In this document: positions 7,391 to 17,426 of the stretch, in pieces
Numbering within the stretch: the first letter of the stretch is position 1
Layout of the letters: each line of letters opens with the position of its first letter
Assembly (NCBI GenBank): GCA_014843695.1
Contig: CM026387.1
Location: 70,314,795-70,378,794 of the forward strand
Source: Archivesica marissinica
Lineage: Eukaryota; Mollusca; Bivalvia; Venerida; Vesicomyidae
Direction of reading: 5' to 3'
DNA length: 64,000 bases
Translations under genes and position numbers: made by a program
Notes under the pieces: generated by a model
What the model saw: only the letters and a program-made list of their open reading frames with translations
Database searches by the model: none
Told to the model about the DNA's origin: nothing

Positions 7391-7805
7391 TGTGTGTGTT
7401 TTACGTTTATTTATCGTCGCTACCGGTGGCCATATGAAGATATTAGTCATTTTAGATATTTGGAGGATAGTGCAATGGTACAGACAGAGATCCATTCCAA
7501 AGTCTACTCTGGTTCTTTTACGTGCACGGTGTAAAGTAGCATGTCTGTCGATTTTTTATTTTTTATCTTCTGGCAAAATTATATGATCAGAAACTCAATA
7601 CGGCCCAATTAATAGTATCGGTGTTAAAATATATTTAGTTGACTGACCAAGCACAATATATCGACGCCTGTTCCCAGGCTAGGTGTAAAGCACCGACACG
7701 AGACCTCGGTTTAAACTCCCAATTGAACGACTGTTAATATTATTAGGGTCAGGCGGTGGGTTGAACCTGCGATCCCTGGATTACCAGTCCAACATGATCC
7801 GTCTG
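7391..7805 (-). mobile_element. SINE-A copy, split by a MITE
   Basis: SINE-A is the commonest repeat in the window, about 285 bp. Read 5' to 3' it has a tRNA-like head: CAGACGGATCTGTAGTCCAG, an A-box-like TAGTCCAGTGGTA, an anticodon-arm-like CTGGACTGGTAATCCAG, and a B box GGTTCGATCCC. A conserved body follows (AGTCTTTCAGATGGGACG, CTTTACACCGTGCACGTAAA). The tail reads CAACCGGTAGCGACGATAAA then TAAACGTAAAACACAC. This copy is on the minus strand and is interrupted at 7537-7681. Confidence 0.85.
7537..7681. mobile_element. 9-bp-TSD MITE (family M9), copy 1, inside SINE-A
   Basis: 145 bp with ends TAGC... and ...CCCAGGCTA, flanked by the perfect 9-bp duplication GGTGTAAAG (7528-7536 and 7682-7690) taken from the host SINE. 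The left end carries a small deletion compared with the copy at 7895. A 9-bp TSD suggests a Mutator-like origin. Confidence 0.8.
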
Positions 7806-7894
7806 TAAAAAACTCCACGTTTGAGTGACATTGTACTTTTATGCTGTAGACTATGTATGTAATGTTATGTAAATACTGTTTGTACAATGATGAG

Positions 7895-8046
7895 TAGCCT
7901 GGGTGCCAGTCTGTCGATTTTTCACTTTTTAACTTCTGGCAAAATGATCAGAAACTCAATACGGCACGATTAAAAGTCCCGGTGTTAAAATATATTTATT
8001 TGACTGACTGACCAGGCAAAATATATCGACGCCTGTTCCCAGGCTA
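7895..8046. mobile_element. M9 MITE, copy 2 (intact)
   Basis: 152 bp, inverted ends TAGCCTGGGTGCCAG.. / ..CCTGTTCCCAGGCTA, flanked by the perfect 9-bp TSD AATGATGAG (7886-7894 and 8047-8055). Non-coding. Confidence 0.85.
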
Positions 8047-8055
8047 AATGATGAG

Positions 8056-8395
8056 ATATACGTAAAGATTACACACCTGTTGTTGTAACAAACGTTCCAC
8101 ATATTTCTCTTGTTTCTATCCTATTATTATAGAATCTGTTTTGCAATACATGTACATTTCCGTTAGTTATTATTATTATTATATTATTGGTGCATGCTTT
8201 GTAGTGTATTTATGTGTGCTATATATTTCAAACATGCTTTAATATTTATGTAATCTATTCTCTCTTTTATTATTGTGTCACCCCTATTTAAAGGGCCAGC
8301 CATTTCTGACATATGAGGGACCTCTTTTTATGAACATCAGTACATACCGAATTCTATGCTTGTATGCCAGGCATCAGGCTGGTAGGCAATCGGCA
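8056..8395. other. Non-coding, nothing recognised
   Basis: Contains only a short (ATT)n run near 8170. Confidence 0.5.
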
Positions 8396-8521
8396 ACCAT
8401 TATTTAACTAGCTGGCGGCTCACCAACCGGCCATATCAGAAAGAACCACTGGCGAGATTAGAACCATCGACCTCCCGCTCCGTAGGCGGACGCCTTAACC
8501 ACTAAGCCACGGAGACGGTAT
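8396..8521 (-). mobile_element. SINE-G head (tRNA-derived, second head type)
   Basis: On the minus strand it reads CTCCGTGGCTTAGTGGTTAA (A-box-like), GGCGTCCGCCTACGGAGCGG, then a B-box-like GATGGTTCTAATC. Its 5' end is the insertion site of the SINE-A that follows. Confidence 0.6.
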
Positions 8522-8783
8522 GTGTGTGTTTTACGTTTATTTATCGTCGCTACCGGTTGCCCATATGAGCGACGCCTCCTAAAGAGATTAGTTATTTTAG
8601 ATTTTGGAGGATAGTGCATGATACAGACAGAGACCAATTCCAGAGTCTCCTCTGGTTCTTTTGCGTGCACGGTGTAAAGCATCGACACGAGACCTCGGTT
8701 TAACGTCCCATCTGAAAGATTGTTAATTTTATTAGGGTGAGACGGGGGATCGAATCTGCGATCCCTGGATTACCAGTCCATGC
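8522..8783 (-). mobile_element. SINE-A copy, head shortened
   Basis: Flanked by the 9-bp duplication AGACGGTAT (8513-8521, 8784-8792), showing insertion into the SINE-G head. The 5' tRNA part stops at the anticodon-arm region. Confidence 0.85.
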
Positions 8784-8792
8784 AGACGGTAT

Positions 8793-9290
8793 ATATTTCT
8801 CGGGACGTATATATGCCACATGTCTCATGTATCGTATTTTAAAGCATATTTCATGTATCTTATTTTTGAAACATATTATTGTAAGCTATTTCTTAATTCA
8901 ATATATAAAGACATAAGAATGAAATATTTTAATAACTATTTTTGGAAAAGACCAAATATGTATACATTAAAAGAACTATTTACAGGTGGTAATATTGAAA
9001 TACTTAGAATAATGAGTGTGTTTATTTATAAAGCTTTTGAAATACGGACAGTAAATAATATGTAATGAGACATTGTATTTATCTTACATTGATGAAATAA
9101 TTAGAAATTAAGTGAGTTTATGTATTTATTGTAATACTTTATTATATAATCATGTTGTAGTGTATACTTTCCATCCTCCACATAATTGTCACCACTATTT
9201 GTTAATAGTTTCTATGTATATTGTAATTATTGTTGTAGCTCATGACCTACTGGTTGAAAATAAATTTCTTATTACATATTTTTATAGTAA
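8793..9290. other. Very AT-rich non-coding stretch
   Basis: Several chance open frames of low complexity, none with recognisable content. It is probably intron of the minus-strand LPMO gene. Confidence 0.5.
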
Positions 9291-9305
9291 CATATTGTGA
9301 CTTAC

Positions 9306-9482
9306 CCCTGCCCCGCCACAGAACAGTCCATTATCGTCATAATTAACCGGATTGTCGAAGCCGAATCTCCATGCCGAAGATCTCTGAGCAGGTTGTATCA
9401 TGCGTCCGTGCGACGTCACGTGACCAAACATAGACAAACTGACCGCCAGTGCCAGCCACATAGAACCGTATTCGACAGCCAT
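9306..9482 (-). CDS. First coding exon of an AA15-type lytic polysaccharide monooxygenase
   Basis: 59 codons from the ATG at 9482 to a GTAAGT donor at 9305. The peptide starts with a hydrophobic signal (MAVEYGSMWLALAVSLSMFG). The predicted cleavage leaves His25 as the new N-terminus (HGRMIQPAQRSSAWRFGFD), and the exon ends NPVNYDDNGLFCGGAG. An N-terminal His after signal cleavage forms the copper 'histidine brace' of LPMOs. The H-G-R-x-I-x-P...R-S-S-x-W-R-x-G-F-D-N-P-x-N-Y-x-D-N..CGG string is diagnostic of AA15 enzymes, which oxidatively cleave chitin or cellulose and are secreted. The second His and the remaining exons should lie further left on the minus strand, but I find none in the 9.3 kb present. 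The gene is incomplete here or broken by the mobile-element cluster. Confidence 0.88.
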
Positions 9483-9545
9483 ATTTCTCTTTGTTAACAA
9501 AAAACAATGCATATATCTGTAAATGTGTTTAATTGTACCACACAC

Positions 9546-10006
9546 TTATTTGTAGCTATTCCACTTAATGAAAATAATTAAATATATATAAATATATCGA
9601 TTTCCAGTCTTAAAAATGTAATCTGTAATAGCAGGCGACGTACACTTTCACTGTTTAAGCATTTATTTCCGATTACATAATGGTGTCTCATTTAATCAGA
9701 TTGTGTTGACTATACTACTTGTATATTATCTTTATTTATACTACCCAGTGGTGATGTTTGTTGCGGTCTATCAGAGTAAGATCACACACAGCGTCCGGTG
9801 TGTTTGTTGCTCGTGACGCTACTATTCATGATGACGTATGTATTTAACATCTTACCCGGTTTAGCGAAATGATAATAAAGGTGTGGTATACAATAGATGA
9901 CACATTGCCAATGACGTACATTGCGAGTAGAATCGCAATAGAACACACAACACAATACATAATATACTTACTATAAAAAGTTGTTTCAGTTCCCGCTGTA
10001 CTGCAA
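9546..10006. other. Upstream region of the LPMO exon, nothing else recognised
   Basis: Probably 5' UTR/promoter sequence of the minus-strand gene. No clear TATA or initiator can be assigned. Confidence 0.4.
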
Positions 10007-10068
10007 CTCCAGGGATCGAAGGTTCGATCTCCCCGTCTAAACCTAATAATAGTAACGGTCTTTCAGTT
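10007..10068 (+). mobile_element. SINE-A head fragment
   Basis: Contains the anticodon-arm side and B box (ACTCCAGGGATCGAAGGTTC) and the start of the body (GTAACGGTCTTTCAG), then ends abruptly at a SINE-B. Confidence 0.7.
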
Positions 10069-10314
10069 AGTTTATAGAAATTTATTTTAGCTAGATTGCG
10101 AAACAAGTTCTTTCAACTTATATTGATCACTCTCGAGACCTCATTCCTGATGGATTCCATCACCACGAGGGAGAGAGAAGAGGCAACGTGGAATTTAAAT
10201 ACCTTGCCTAAGGGCACACTCGTAACGGCTCCAGCGGGGCTCGAACTCCGGACCTTTTGTACCTGAAGCGAACGCGCATCCACTGCGCTTCCACTTTCAG
10301 TTGGCACTTCAAAC
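10069..10314 (-). mobile_element. SINE-B copy 1
   Basis: SINE-B is about 240 bp. Its tRNA-like head reads, on the element strand, GAAGCGCAGTGGATGCGCGT and GGTCCGGAGTTCGAGCCCCG (B box). The body has GCCTTAGGCAAGG and CATCAGGAATGAGGTCTCGA, and the tail is TTCGCAATC(G/T)AGCTAAAATA. Minus strand here. Confidence 0.8.
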
Positions 10315-10557
10315 AGATGTATAGTGTGTGTCGGTGCTTTGACGATACACAAACGTATCAAATAAAAAAATAAAAAATAAAATAAGGGGGGCTGGTAATG
10401 TCCGAGGGTGATTACGTCCTTAGACCTACATTCATTGCCCGTTCATATATGTTCAAACAACCAATCAATAACGCAGTACATGTAGTATATGTCTTATATT
10501 ATACAATTATTTCAGGAAAACATTTTGTATTTTTTAAATTTATTATTTAAGATTATT
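10315..10557. other. Non-coding, nothing recognised
   Basis: Short A-rich run (AATAAAAAAATAAAAAATAA) at the border, otherwise featureless. Confidence 0.5.
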
Positions 10558-10793
10558 TAACGTCGCTACCGGTTGCACATTTGAGCGACGGGCAGTTTAC
10601 CTAACAACACATTTCCTGGGCAGGCTCCAGCGGTTAACCGTACTTGGTGCACCAACCTCCGTAATAACAGCAAACTTTCTCATATAAAGAGACACGATCT
10701 GAACGGGGCTTGAAACAGAGACCATCAGTGATGATAGGTTACATTGGTATACAAGTCAGCGACTTTAACCAATCGACGACGGAGGCGGTTACT
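10558..10793 (-). mobile_element. SINE-E copy ending in the SINE-A tail
   Basis: Element strand: head CGCCTCCGTCGTCGATTGGT, body with GGAGCCTGCCCAGG and AGGTAAACTGCCCGTCGC, then CAAATGTGCAACCGGTAGCG ACG, i.e. the SINE-A 3' tail. A second SINE-E at 37938 shares head and body but not this tail. Confidence 0.65.
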
Positions 10794-10840
10794 CATAGTT
10801 GCATATTTATATGGGATGACCAAGTAATACCTCTACAACA

Positions 10841-11127
10841 GACGGATCTGTAGTCCAGTGGTAACACGCTGAACTGGTAGTCCAGGGATCACAGGGTCGA
10901 TCCCCCGCCTGACACTAATAAAATTAACAGTCTTTCAGATAGGACTTTAAACCGATGTCTCGTGTCGCATCGTGCACGTAAAAGGACCAGAGCAGACTCT
11001 AGAATGGGTATCTGTCTGTATCATTGCACTATCCTCCAACAATCTAAAATGACTAATCTCTTTAGGAGGCGTCGTTCATATGGGCAACCGGTAGCGACGA
11101 TAAATAAACGTAAAGCACAAACAATAA
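10841..11127 (+). mobile_element. SINE-A copy, full length
   Basis: Complete head, body and tail, flanked by the perfect 10-bp TSD CTCTACAACA (10831-10840, 11128-11137). Confidence 0.9.
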
Positions 11128-11137
11128 CTCTACAACA

Positions 11138-11606
11138 TATATTGGATTGGGCAAACCATTAGCAGTAGTTCGTTTAGTATGCTCTGTACGTTGTAGAACT
11201 ACCTTTGTACAATATGTTTTCTAACAATTTTAATACAAATGTATGTTCTTTACAGAGGGATTTACCAAATGTCTACGTTATTTTAGACTGAACTAATGAA
11301 AGACAAGTCCCTAATTTAGACTGCTTTGAAGAAACCCTACTACTACTACTACTCTAGACTGAAGTGATGCAAAGCAGACACCATCGGTACGCACATCAAC
11401 GGTGGTCATTACATAAGAATAGCACACCCGGGTATTAATATGTCACTGTATTGTATGCATGTATATACCGTTTATGTTTACTGCTGAGATAAACATTGTA
11501 ACTTAAAGACAATTATTTCACGGACCACTTGAAGCGATTTTAATTATCTGCTGTATATACATGTATTGTCCGCGTAAATAAAAGCTGACATTGTGCTAAC
11601 ATGATT
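11138..11606. other. Non-coding, nothing recognised
   Basis: Contains a short (ACT)n run near 11340. No supported gene. Confidence 0.5.
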
Positions 11607-11648
11607 TGCGCAGGACTGGTAATCAAGGGATCGCATGTTCGATCCTCC
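11607..11648 (+). mobile_element. Partial SINE-A head directly before a full copy
   Basis: GACTGGTAATCAAGGGATCG and GTTCGATCC repeat the anticodon-arm/B-box portion of the adjacent SINE, a partial tandem head duplication. Confidence 0.65.
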
Positions 11649-11939
11649 AGACGGATCTGTAGTCCAGTGGTAACACGCTTGATTGGTAATCCAGGGATCA
11701 CAGGTTCGACCCCCCGTCTGACTATAATAAAATTAACAGTCTTTCAGATGGGACGTTTAACCGAGGTCTCGTGTCGGTGCTTTACACCGTGCACGTAAAA
11801 GAACCAGAGGAGACTCTGGAATGGGTATCTGTCTGTATCATGCACTATCCTCCAAAATCTAAAATGACTAATCTCTTCAGGAGGCGGCGCTTATATGTGC
11901 AACCGGTAGGGACGATAAATAAACGTATAACACACACAC
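11649..11939 (+). mobile_element. SINE-A copy, full length
   Basis: Complete head to (CA)n tail, immediately followed by a SINE-B head. Confidence 0.88.
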
Positions 11940-11941
11940 TA

Positions 11942-12175
11942 TGTGGAAGTCGTAATAGTGCAGTGGTAACGCGTTCGCTTCATGTGCGAACGGCCCGGAG
12001 TTTATTATGTACATGTATCTCATCATATGGTGGAATAAAAAAAAATATATCTATAAATATATATCTATCTATCTCTCCCTCATGGTGATGAATTCCATCA
12101 GGAATGAGATTAGAAGAGTGATTAATATAATTTGCAAGACCTTCTTTCGCAATCGAGCTATTCTAAATTGTATAA
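11942..12175 (+). mobile_element. SINE-B copy, internally rearranged
   Basis: The head GTCGTAATAGTGCAGTGGTA is followed by a divergent AT-rich middle. The body resumes at TCCATCAGGAATGAG and the tail TTCGCAATCGAGCTA. Confidence 0.7.
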
Positions 12176-12303
12176 AGTAACTAAACTTAAATATTGAATG
12201 AATCACGTCACGCATTCATTCATTCATTCATTCATTCTCAATGAGACGGCGTAAGACATGCCCCAGCTTGATGATTACAATACGAATGGTGACAACAACT
12301 TCA

Positions 12304-12592
12304 TTGTGTGTTTTACGTTTATTTATCGTCGCTACTGGTTGCCCATATGAACGACGCCTCCTGAAGAGATTAGTCATTTTAGATTTTTGGAGGATAGTGC
12401 AATGATACAGACAGAGACCCATTCCAGAATCTCCTCTGGTTCTTTTACGTGCACGGTGTAAAGCATCGACACGAGACCTCGGTTTAACGTCCCATCTGAA
12501 AGACTGTTAATTTTATTAGGGTCAGACGGGGGATCGAACCTGCGATCCCTGGATTATCAGTCCAGTGTGCTACCACTGGACTACAGATCGTC
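12304..12592 (-). mobile_element. SINE-A copy
   Basis: Full-length minus-strand copy with A box, B box and tail. A (TCAT)n-type microsatellite lies just before it at 12213-12238. Confidence 0.88.
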
Positions 12593-12709
12593 ATTGAAAA
12601 CGAACAATGATATTTATAATCCGGAAGTAATCATGACGTATTTAGGGATTATGGATATAATACATGCCAAACATACGTCTGTACGATTTGGACCTTTAAA
12701 GCGATATTA

Positions 12710-12947
12710 GTTTATACAAATTTATTTTAGCTCGATTGCGAAACAATGTCTTACAACTTATATTAATCACTCTCGAGACATCATTCCTGATTGAATCCAT
12801 CGCCACGAAAAAGAGACAAGAGGCAATGTGGAACTTTGTGAATGCATTGTCTAAGGGCACAATCTTAGCGACTCAAGCGGGGCTCGAACTCCGGGTCTTT
12901 CGCACCAGAAGCGAGCACGCTATCATTGCGCTACCACGATATCCACG
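12710..12947 (-). mobile_element. SINE-B copy 2
   Basis: Minus-strand copy with tail TTCGCAATCGAGCTAAAATA and the CATCAGGAATGA-like body, moderately diverged. Confidence 0.78.
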
Positions 12948-13185
12948 ACATTACATCGCAAAAAGCAACAAATACATGTTTTACATATTTATATAGCATT
13001 GCTACTACCAATTCCTCCGAAATAACTGGAACACTAACTTTCCAACAATAAGGGGTTGAGTCTGTACTATTGCCCAATGTATCTCTATCCCAATGTGAAT
13101 TCATGGAAGAAATACCAATTTGGTGGGGACATACGTCTCGGTACGGCGGTACGGAGTTAGTCACCATACTATATCATGTGTACGC
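12948..13185. other. Non-coding, nothing recognised
   Basis: No supported gene or repeat. Confidence 0.5.
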
Positions 13186-13252
13186 GGCTGGGCTAGCTCA
13201 GTCGGTAGAGCGTTCGTCACTGTAAGCGAAAGGTGATGTCGCTGTACGGACT
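13186..13252 (+). mobile_element. SINE-H tRNA-like head, interrupted
   Basis: GGCTAGCTCAGTCGGTAGAG is a classic tRNA D-arm/A box. The head is interrupted by the following SINE-A and resumes at 13559 (TGTCCCCATTGAGG). A related head (CAGCCAGTCGGTAGAGCAAT) is at 60992. It does not fold into a complete tRNA. Confidence 0.6.
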
Positions 13253-13548
13253 GTGGTTTTACGTTTATTTATCGTCGCTACCGGTTGCCCATAGTTTATG
13301 AGCGACGCCTCATGAAGAGATTAGTCATTTTATATTTTGGAGGAAAGTGCAATGGTGCAATACAGACAGGGACCCATTCCAGAATCTCCTCTGGTTCTTT
13401 TACGTGCACGGTGTAAAGCACCGACACGAGATCTCGGTTAAACGTCCAATCTGAAAGACTGTTAATTTTATTATGGTCAGACGGGGGATCAAACCTGCGA
13501 TCCCTGGATTACCAGTCAAGCGTGTTACCACTGGACTACAGATCCGTA
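13253..13548 (-). mobile_element. SINE-A copy inside SINE-H
   Basis: Flanked by the perfect 10-bp TSD TGTACGGACT (13243-13252 and 13549-13558). Contains a small insertion after GCCCATA. Confidence 0.88.
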
Positions 13549-13558
13549 TGTACGGACT

Positions 13559-13870
13559 TGTCCCCATTGAGGAGATTATATGTAAGCGGCGGATTGAAGT
13601 CAACGACCGTAACCACTCAATCTATGTGTACAGCTTACGAAGAGAATTTGTGTATAACTGCATAATCACATTAACTAAATTACTATGGATTCAGATAATG
13701 CTTAGGATGTTTTTCAGGTTTCCCCAAATTAGATCTCGGTCCTATTATATATTGGAATAGAACATTGAAGGAACGCGTTGCCAGATGACCCGCGATGAGC
13801 GAAAACAAACACAATTATTCTAACTTAAAAATGACATAGATTTGAAACGTATCGTTAGAAGTGATCAAAT
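13559..13870. other. Non-coding, nothing recognised
   Basis: Possible SINE-H remainder at the left edge; otherwise featureless. Confidence 0.45.
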
Positions 13871-14094
13871 GTGTGTGTATGTTTTACGTTTATTTATCGT
13901 CGCTACCGGTTGCCCATATGAGCGACGCCTCCTGAAGAGGTAGTCATTTTAGATTTTTGGAGCATAGTGCAATGATACAGACAGATACCCATTCCAGTCT
14001 CCTCTGGTTCTTTTACGTGCACGATGTACAGCACCGACACGAGACCTCGGTTTAACATCCCATCTGAGAGACTGTTAATTGTATTAGGGTCAGA
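13871..14094 (-). mobile_element. SINE-A copy cut by a Mutator-like element
   Basis: Tail and body are present up to ATTAGGGTCAG. The sequence GGGTCAGACGGGGGATCGAA resumes at about 15563, on the far side of the Mutator-like element. Confidence 0.8.
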
Positions 14095-14099
14095 AGGTG

Positions 14100-15561
14100 G
14101 ACGGACGTTTTGGCCCATGGACGTTTTGGTCCCGGACGTTTTGGCCTAGGATGTTTTGGCCTGGACGTTTTGGCCTGGCATTTTGGTTAAGTAGGACGTT
14201 TTGGTCAAATAGTATTTTTTGGGGTTTTGACCAATATTATTTTGTTATAAATATTTGTAATGTATGTCTTATTAAAATTTGAACAAGTTATATATATTTC
14301 AACATTTATTACACATACAAACACACAATAAAGTCAATATATACAGGAACACATGACACATATTATACATTAGGCTGGCCTGCGCGCAAGTTATGACTGA
14401 CACCTTTAAGACATTGTGGAATAGTTTTTTGTCCTTGTACTCTGTCATTACAGAGATTTTCCAATCTTTTCTGTAGTTCTGTTGACGATTGTTTGGTGCG
14501 TTTCTTCGGTCTTATGCCGCGTTCATCTTGCATAAGTATGCTGGCTACACGTCCATGTTCAACTTGGAGGGGTTCAATGAGCTTCCAGATGGTGGGGTGG
14601 TCATGGCCGACGGGGTTGTCTCCTGTTGTCTGAGGCCAATGGTTTTCAAGTTGTAGTTCTTGTATGGTATGTGGGTCCTTTGGTCTGTGTTTGGTCGGGT
14701 TCGTCGTAGAACTCGTTTCAATGTATCTGGAGCAGGCAAACGTGCTTTCACTTCATCTGAGGCCGTTGCTGCTGTGAAAGTGAATATCTGGTTTGGTTTT
14801 GGTTTGTCATTGGTAGAACAAGCTTTTTCTTTCATAGCATGTCTACACTTTTCAATGTCAACAGCTCTCTCATCGGAAAGATGGTTATGTTCTTTGAACA
14901 GGGTAGCATTTTCATATGGTTGATTTGTTTTCAGTAAGGCACCACAGGAATCTATGGCTCTTCTGCCGCATCTCTATGTCATTTCATTATCCGAATTTGT
15001 TTCAGATTTAACAGTATACAGAACAGAACAGAACAGAACATAAGTTTATTCATGACGTATACATAAAGCCATTCAAACACAGCTTTTTGCAGCCTCGTTT
15101 GGTTGTGATTATCTCCATTTTGGCAAAGTATGAAACTGAGTTTAATGACATTTCTTTTTATAATAATACTGTGATCTAATTAACATGATCTACTCTGTGT
15201 GATTGACTCATATATTATGCTCTCTTTACAGTGTTTGTGCTAATTGCAATCACTATCTTTCAAGGTCGCTAATTGCATAATGAGTGTTTACTTTATTAAT
15301 AGCAGTTTAAAAACTGATACTGTAAGAGCGTTTGATGTTTTTAGAATGAAAACAAGATCAATCCAGCAATTAAATGTTAGATGTTTTAGGAGTTTTTAAT
15401 GTATTATATGTTTCATGTGTATAATATCATCCTACTTAAACAAAATGCCAGGCCACAACATGCGGGGTCAAAACGTCCTACTTAACCAAAATGCCAGGCC
15501 AAAACATCCTAGGTCAAAACTTCCAGGGCCAAAACGTCCGCGGGCCAAAACGTCCTACATT
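14100..15561. mobile_element. Mutator-like (FLYWCH-type) non-autonomous element, copy 1
   Basis: Both ends are tandem arrays of GGACGTTTTGGCC-like 13-mers in inverted orientation. There are about seven at 14103-14215 and a mirror set of CCAAAACGTCC at 15437-15556. Inside lies a broken FLYWCH/MULE transposase fragment. It sits inside a SINE-A, with GGGTCAG repeated at both borders. A small tailed insertion, (GAACA)n plus TAAGTTTATTC, interrupts it at about 15017-15053. Confidence 0.65.
14472..15118 (-). pseudogene. FLYWCH/MULE transposase fragment, frameshifted
   Basis: This is the minus-strand homologue of the 16139-16753 reading frame. It shares MKEKACSTNDKP, NQIFTFTAATASDEVKARLP and APDTLKRVLRRTR, then leaves the frame after RRTR because of a small deletion. 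A further insertion of about 37 bp splits the FLYWCH part. The MULE catalytic domain is absent. It is non-functional. Confidence 0.75.
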
Positions 15562-15641
15562 CGGGTCAGACGGGGGATCGAATTAATGTTACTGGCTATA
15601 TATACTAGAGGACATAGAAACGCGCACACCTACAGTATATG

Positions 15642-15775
15642 GTTATTATTACATGCAAACGAAATACGAAGGATTCCATCAAAGATATATCACATCTTTA
15701 TTACAAAACACAAACTGATCAACTAAAAATATTCCAACTTGTTTAAAACAATATATTTATATAGTTATTGTTTTT
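15642..15775. repeat. Duplicated flank, unit 1
   Basis: The stretch beginning GGTTATTATTACATGCAAAC recurs nearly unchanged at 17427-17580, showing that the Mutator-like element and its flank were duplicated together. Confidence 0.75.
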
Positions 15776-15892
15776 CATGTATAAAGTTAAAAACACACTT
15801 ATCCGAAGTGTGCGTTTTCTATGTCCTCTAGTATTTGGGAGGTTGGTAGAACATCCTGTAAGAATATACATCATTACAAGATTATAAAATAT

Positions 15893-16150
15893 TTTTAAGT
15901 AGGGTCGTCACTTTGGCACTTGTTTGTTCTGCATTTTCTTTCGGATTGTCATCAGTGATGCCTGAAATTCTGATATTGTTTATTCGGCTGTATTGTTCAT
16001 GATCATTGTTCATTTGCCACAATCGGTCCTTCTGGTTGTCAAGCTGTCTCCTTAAGGTAACAATGTGTGTGCCTTCCTTTGCAAGATCATTAACTTGTGT
16101 TTGTAGCCGTTCAATTTCAGTCTCTTTGTCAAAGATCTTTACTTCAATCG
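15893..16150 (-). pseudogene. LINE ORF1 (coiled coil / RRM start) fragment
   Basis: Minus-strand reading gives ETEIERLQTQVNDLAKEG, then LRRQLDNQKDRLWQMNNDHE, then QYSRINNIRISGITDDNPKE. A coiled coil followed by 'EQYSR.NNIRI.GI' is the hallmark of ORF1 proteins of L1/Tx1-type LINEs. It is joined directly to the second Mutator-like copy. Confidence 0.7.
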
Positions 16151-16753
16151 TTTCTGTAGTTCTGTTGACGATTTTTCGGTGCGTTTCTTCGGTCTTATGC
16201 CGCGTTCATCTTGCAGAAGTATGCTGGCTACACGTCCATGTTCAACTTGGAGGGTTTCAATGTGCTTCCAGATGGTGGGGTGGTCATGGCCGACGGGGTT
16301 GTCTCCTGTTGTCTGACGCCAGTGGTTTTCAAGTTGTAGTTCTTGTAGGGTATGTGGGTCCTTTGGTCTGTGTTTGGCTCGGGTACGTCGTAGAACTCGT
16401 TTCAATGTATCTGGAGCAGGCAAACGTGCTTTCACTTCATCGGAGGCTGTTGCTGCTGTGAAAGTGAATATCTGGTTTGGTTTGTCATTGGTAGAACAAG
16501 CTTTTTCTTTCATAGCATGTCTACACTTTTCAATGTCAACAGCTCTCTCATCGGAAAGATGGTTATGTTCTTTGAACAGAGTAGCATTTTCATATGGTTG
16601 ATTTGTTTTCAGTAAGGCACCACAGAAATATATGGCTCTTCTGACGCATCTCCATGTCAATTCATTCTTCGAAATTGTTTCAGATTTAACAGTATACATA
16701 AAGCCATTCAAACACAGCTTTTTGCTGCCTCGTTTGGTTGTGATTATCTCCAT
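16139..16753 (-). pseudogene. N-terminal part of a FLYWCH/MULE transposase
   Basis: 204 aa from the ATG at 16753. Residues 1-75 form a FLYWCH zinc finger: KRGSKKLCLNGFMYTVKS, then ELTWRCVRRA, a Cys, and KEHNHLSDER, with the W-x-C...C...H-x-H ligands. Residues 95-160 (ARLPAPDTLKRVLRRTRAK, DPHTLQELQLENHW) match the linker that precedes the DDE core of animal Mutator-like transposases. The core itself is missing, and the last residues come from the adjoining LINE fragment, so no transposase activity is expected. FLYWCH fingers bind element ends. It is the better-preserved of the two copies. Confidence 0.75.
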
Positions 16754-17418
16754 TTTGGCAAAGTATGAAACTGAGTGTTTTACGTTTATTTATCGTCGCT
16801 ACCGGTTGCCCATATGAGCGACGCCTCCTGAAGAGATTAGTCATTTTAGATAGTGCATGATACAGACAGAGATCCATTCCAGAATCTCCTCTGGTTCTTT
16901 TACGTGCACGATGTAAAGCACCGACACAAGACCTCAGTTTAACGTCCCATCTGAAAGACTGTTAATTGTATTAGGGTCAGACGACGGATCGAACCTGCGA
17001 TCCCTGGATTACCAGTCCAGCGTGTTACCACTGTACTACAGATCCGTCTGTAAATTGTTTGAGTTTAATGACATTTCTTTTTATAATAATACTGTGATCT
17101 AATTAACATTATCTACTCTGTGTGATTGACTCATATATTATGCTCTCTTTACAGTGTTTTTGCTAATTGCAATCACTATCTTTCAAGGTCGCTAATTGCA
17201 TAATGATTGTTTTCTTTATTAATAACTGTTTAAAAACTGATACTGTAAAAGAGTTTGATGTTTTTTAGAATGAAAACAAGATCAATCCAGCAATTAAATG
17301 TTAGATGTTGTTAAGAGTTTTTAATGTATAATATGTTTCATGCGTATAATATCGTCATACTTAAACAAAATGCCAGGCCAAAACATCCTAGGTCAAAACG
17401 TCCGGGGCCAAAACGTCC
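16150..17418. mobile_element. Mutator-like element, copy 2 (segmental duplicate)
   Basis: Closely similar to 14465-15561, including the right terminal CCAAAACGTCC array at 17358-17413. The left terminal array is missing and is replaced by a LINE fragment. A SINE-A at 16775 is absent from copy 1, which shows the empty site near 15137. Confidence 0.7.
16775..17052 (-). mobile_element. SINE-A copy inside Mutator-like copy 2
   Basis: Full head to tail on the minus strand, with a short deletion after GTCATTTTAGAT. Its empty site (AAACTGAGTTTAATGAC) is preserved in copy 1. Confidence 0.85.
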
Positions 17419-17426
17419 TACATTCG

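Noticed and set aside
13186..13252. Possible genuine tRNA gene (GGCTAGCTCAGTCGGTAGAGC)
   Set aside because: D-arm-like half only; no matching acceptor stem or T-arm before a SINE-A interruption. Treated as a SINE head.
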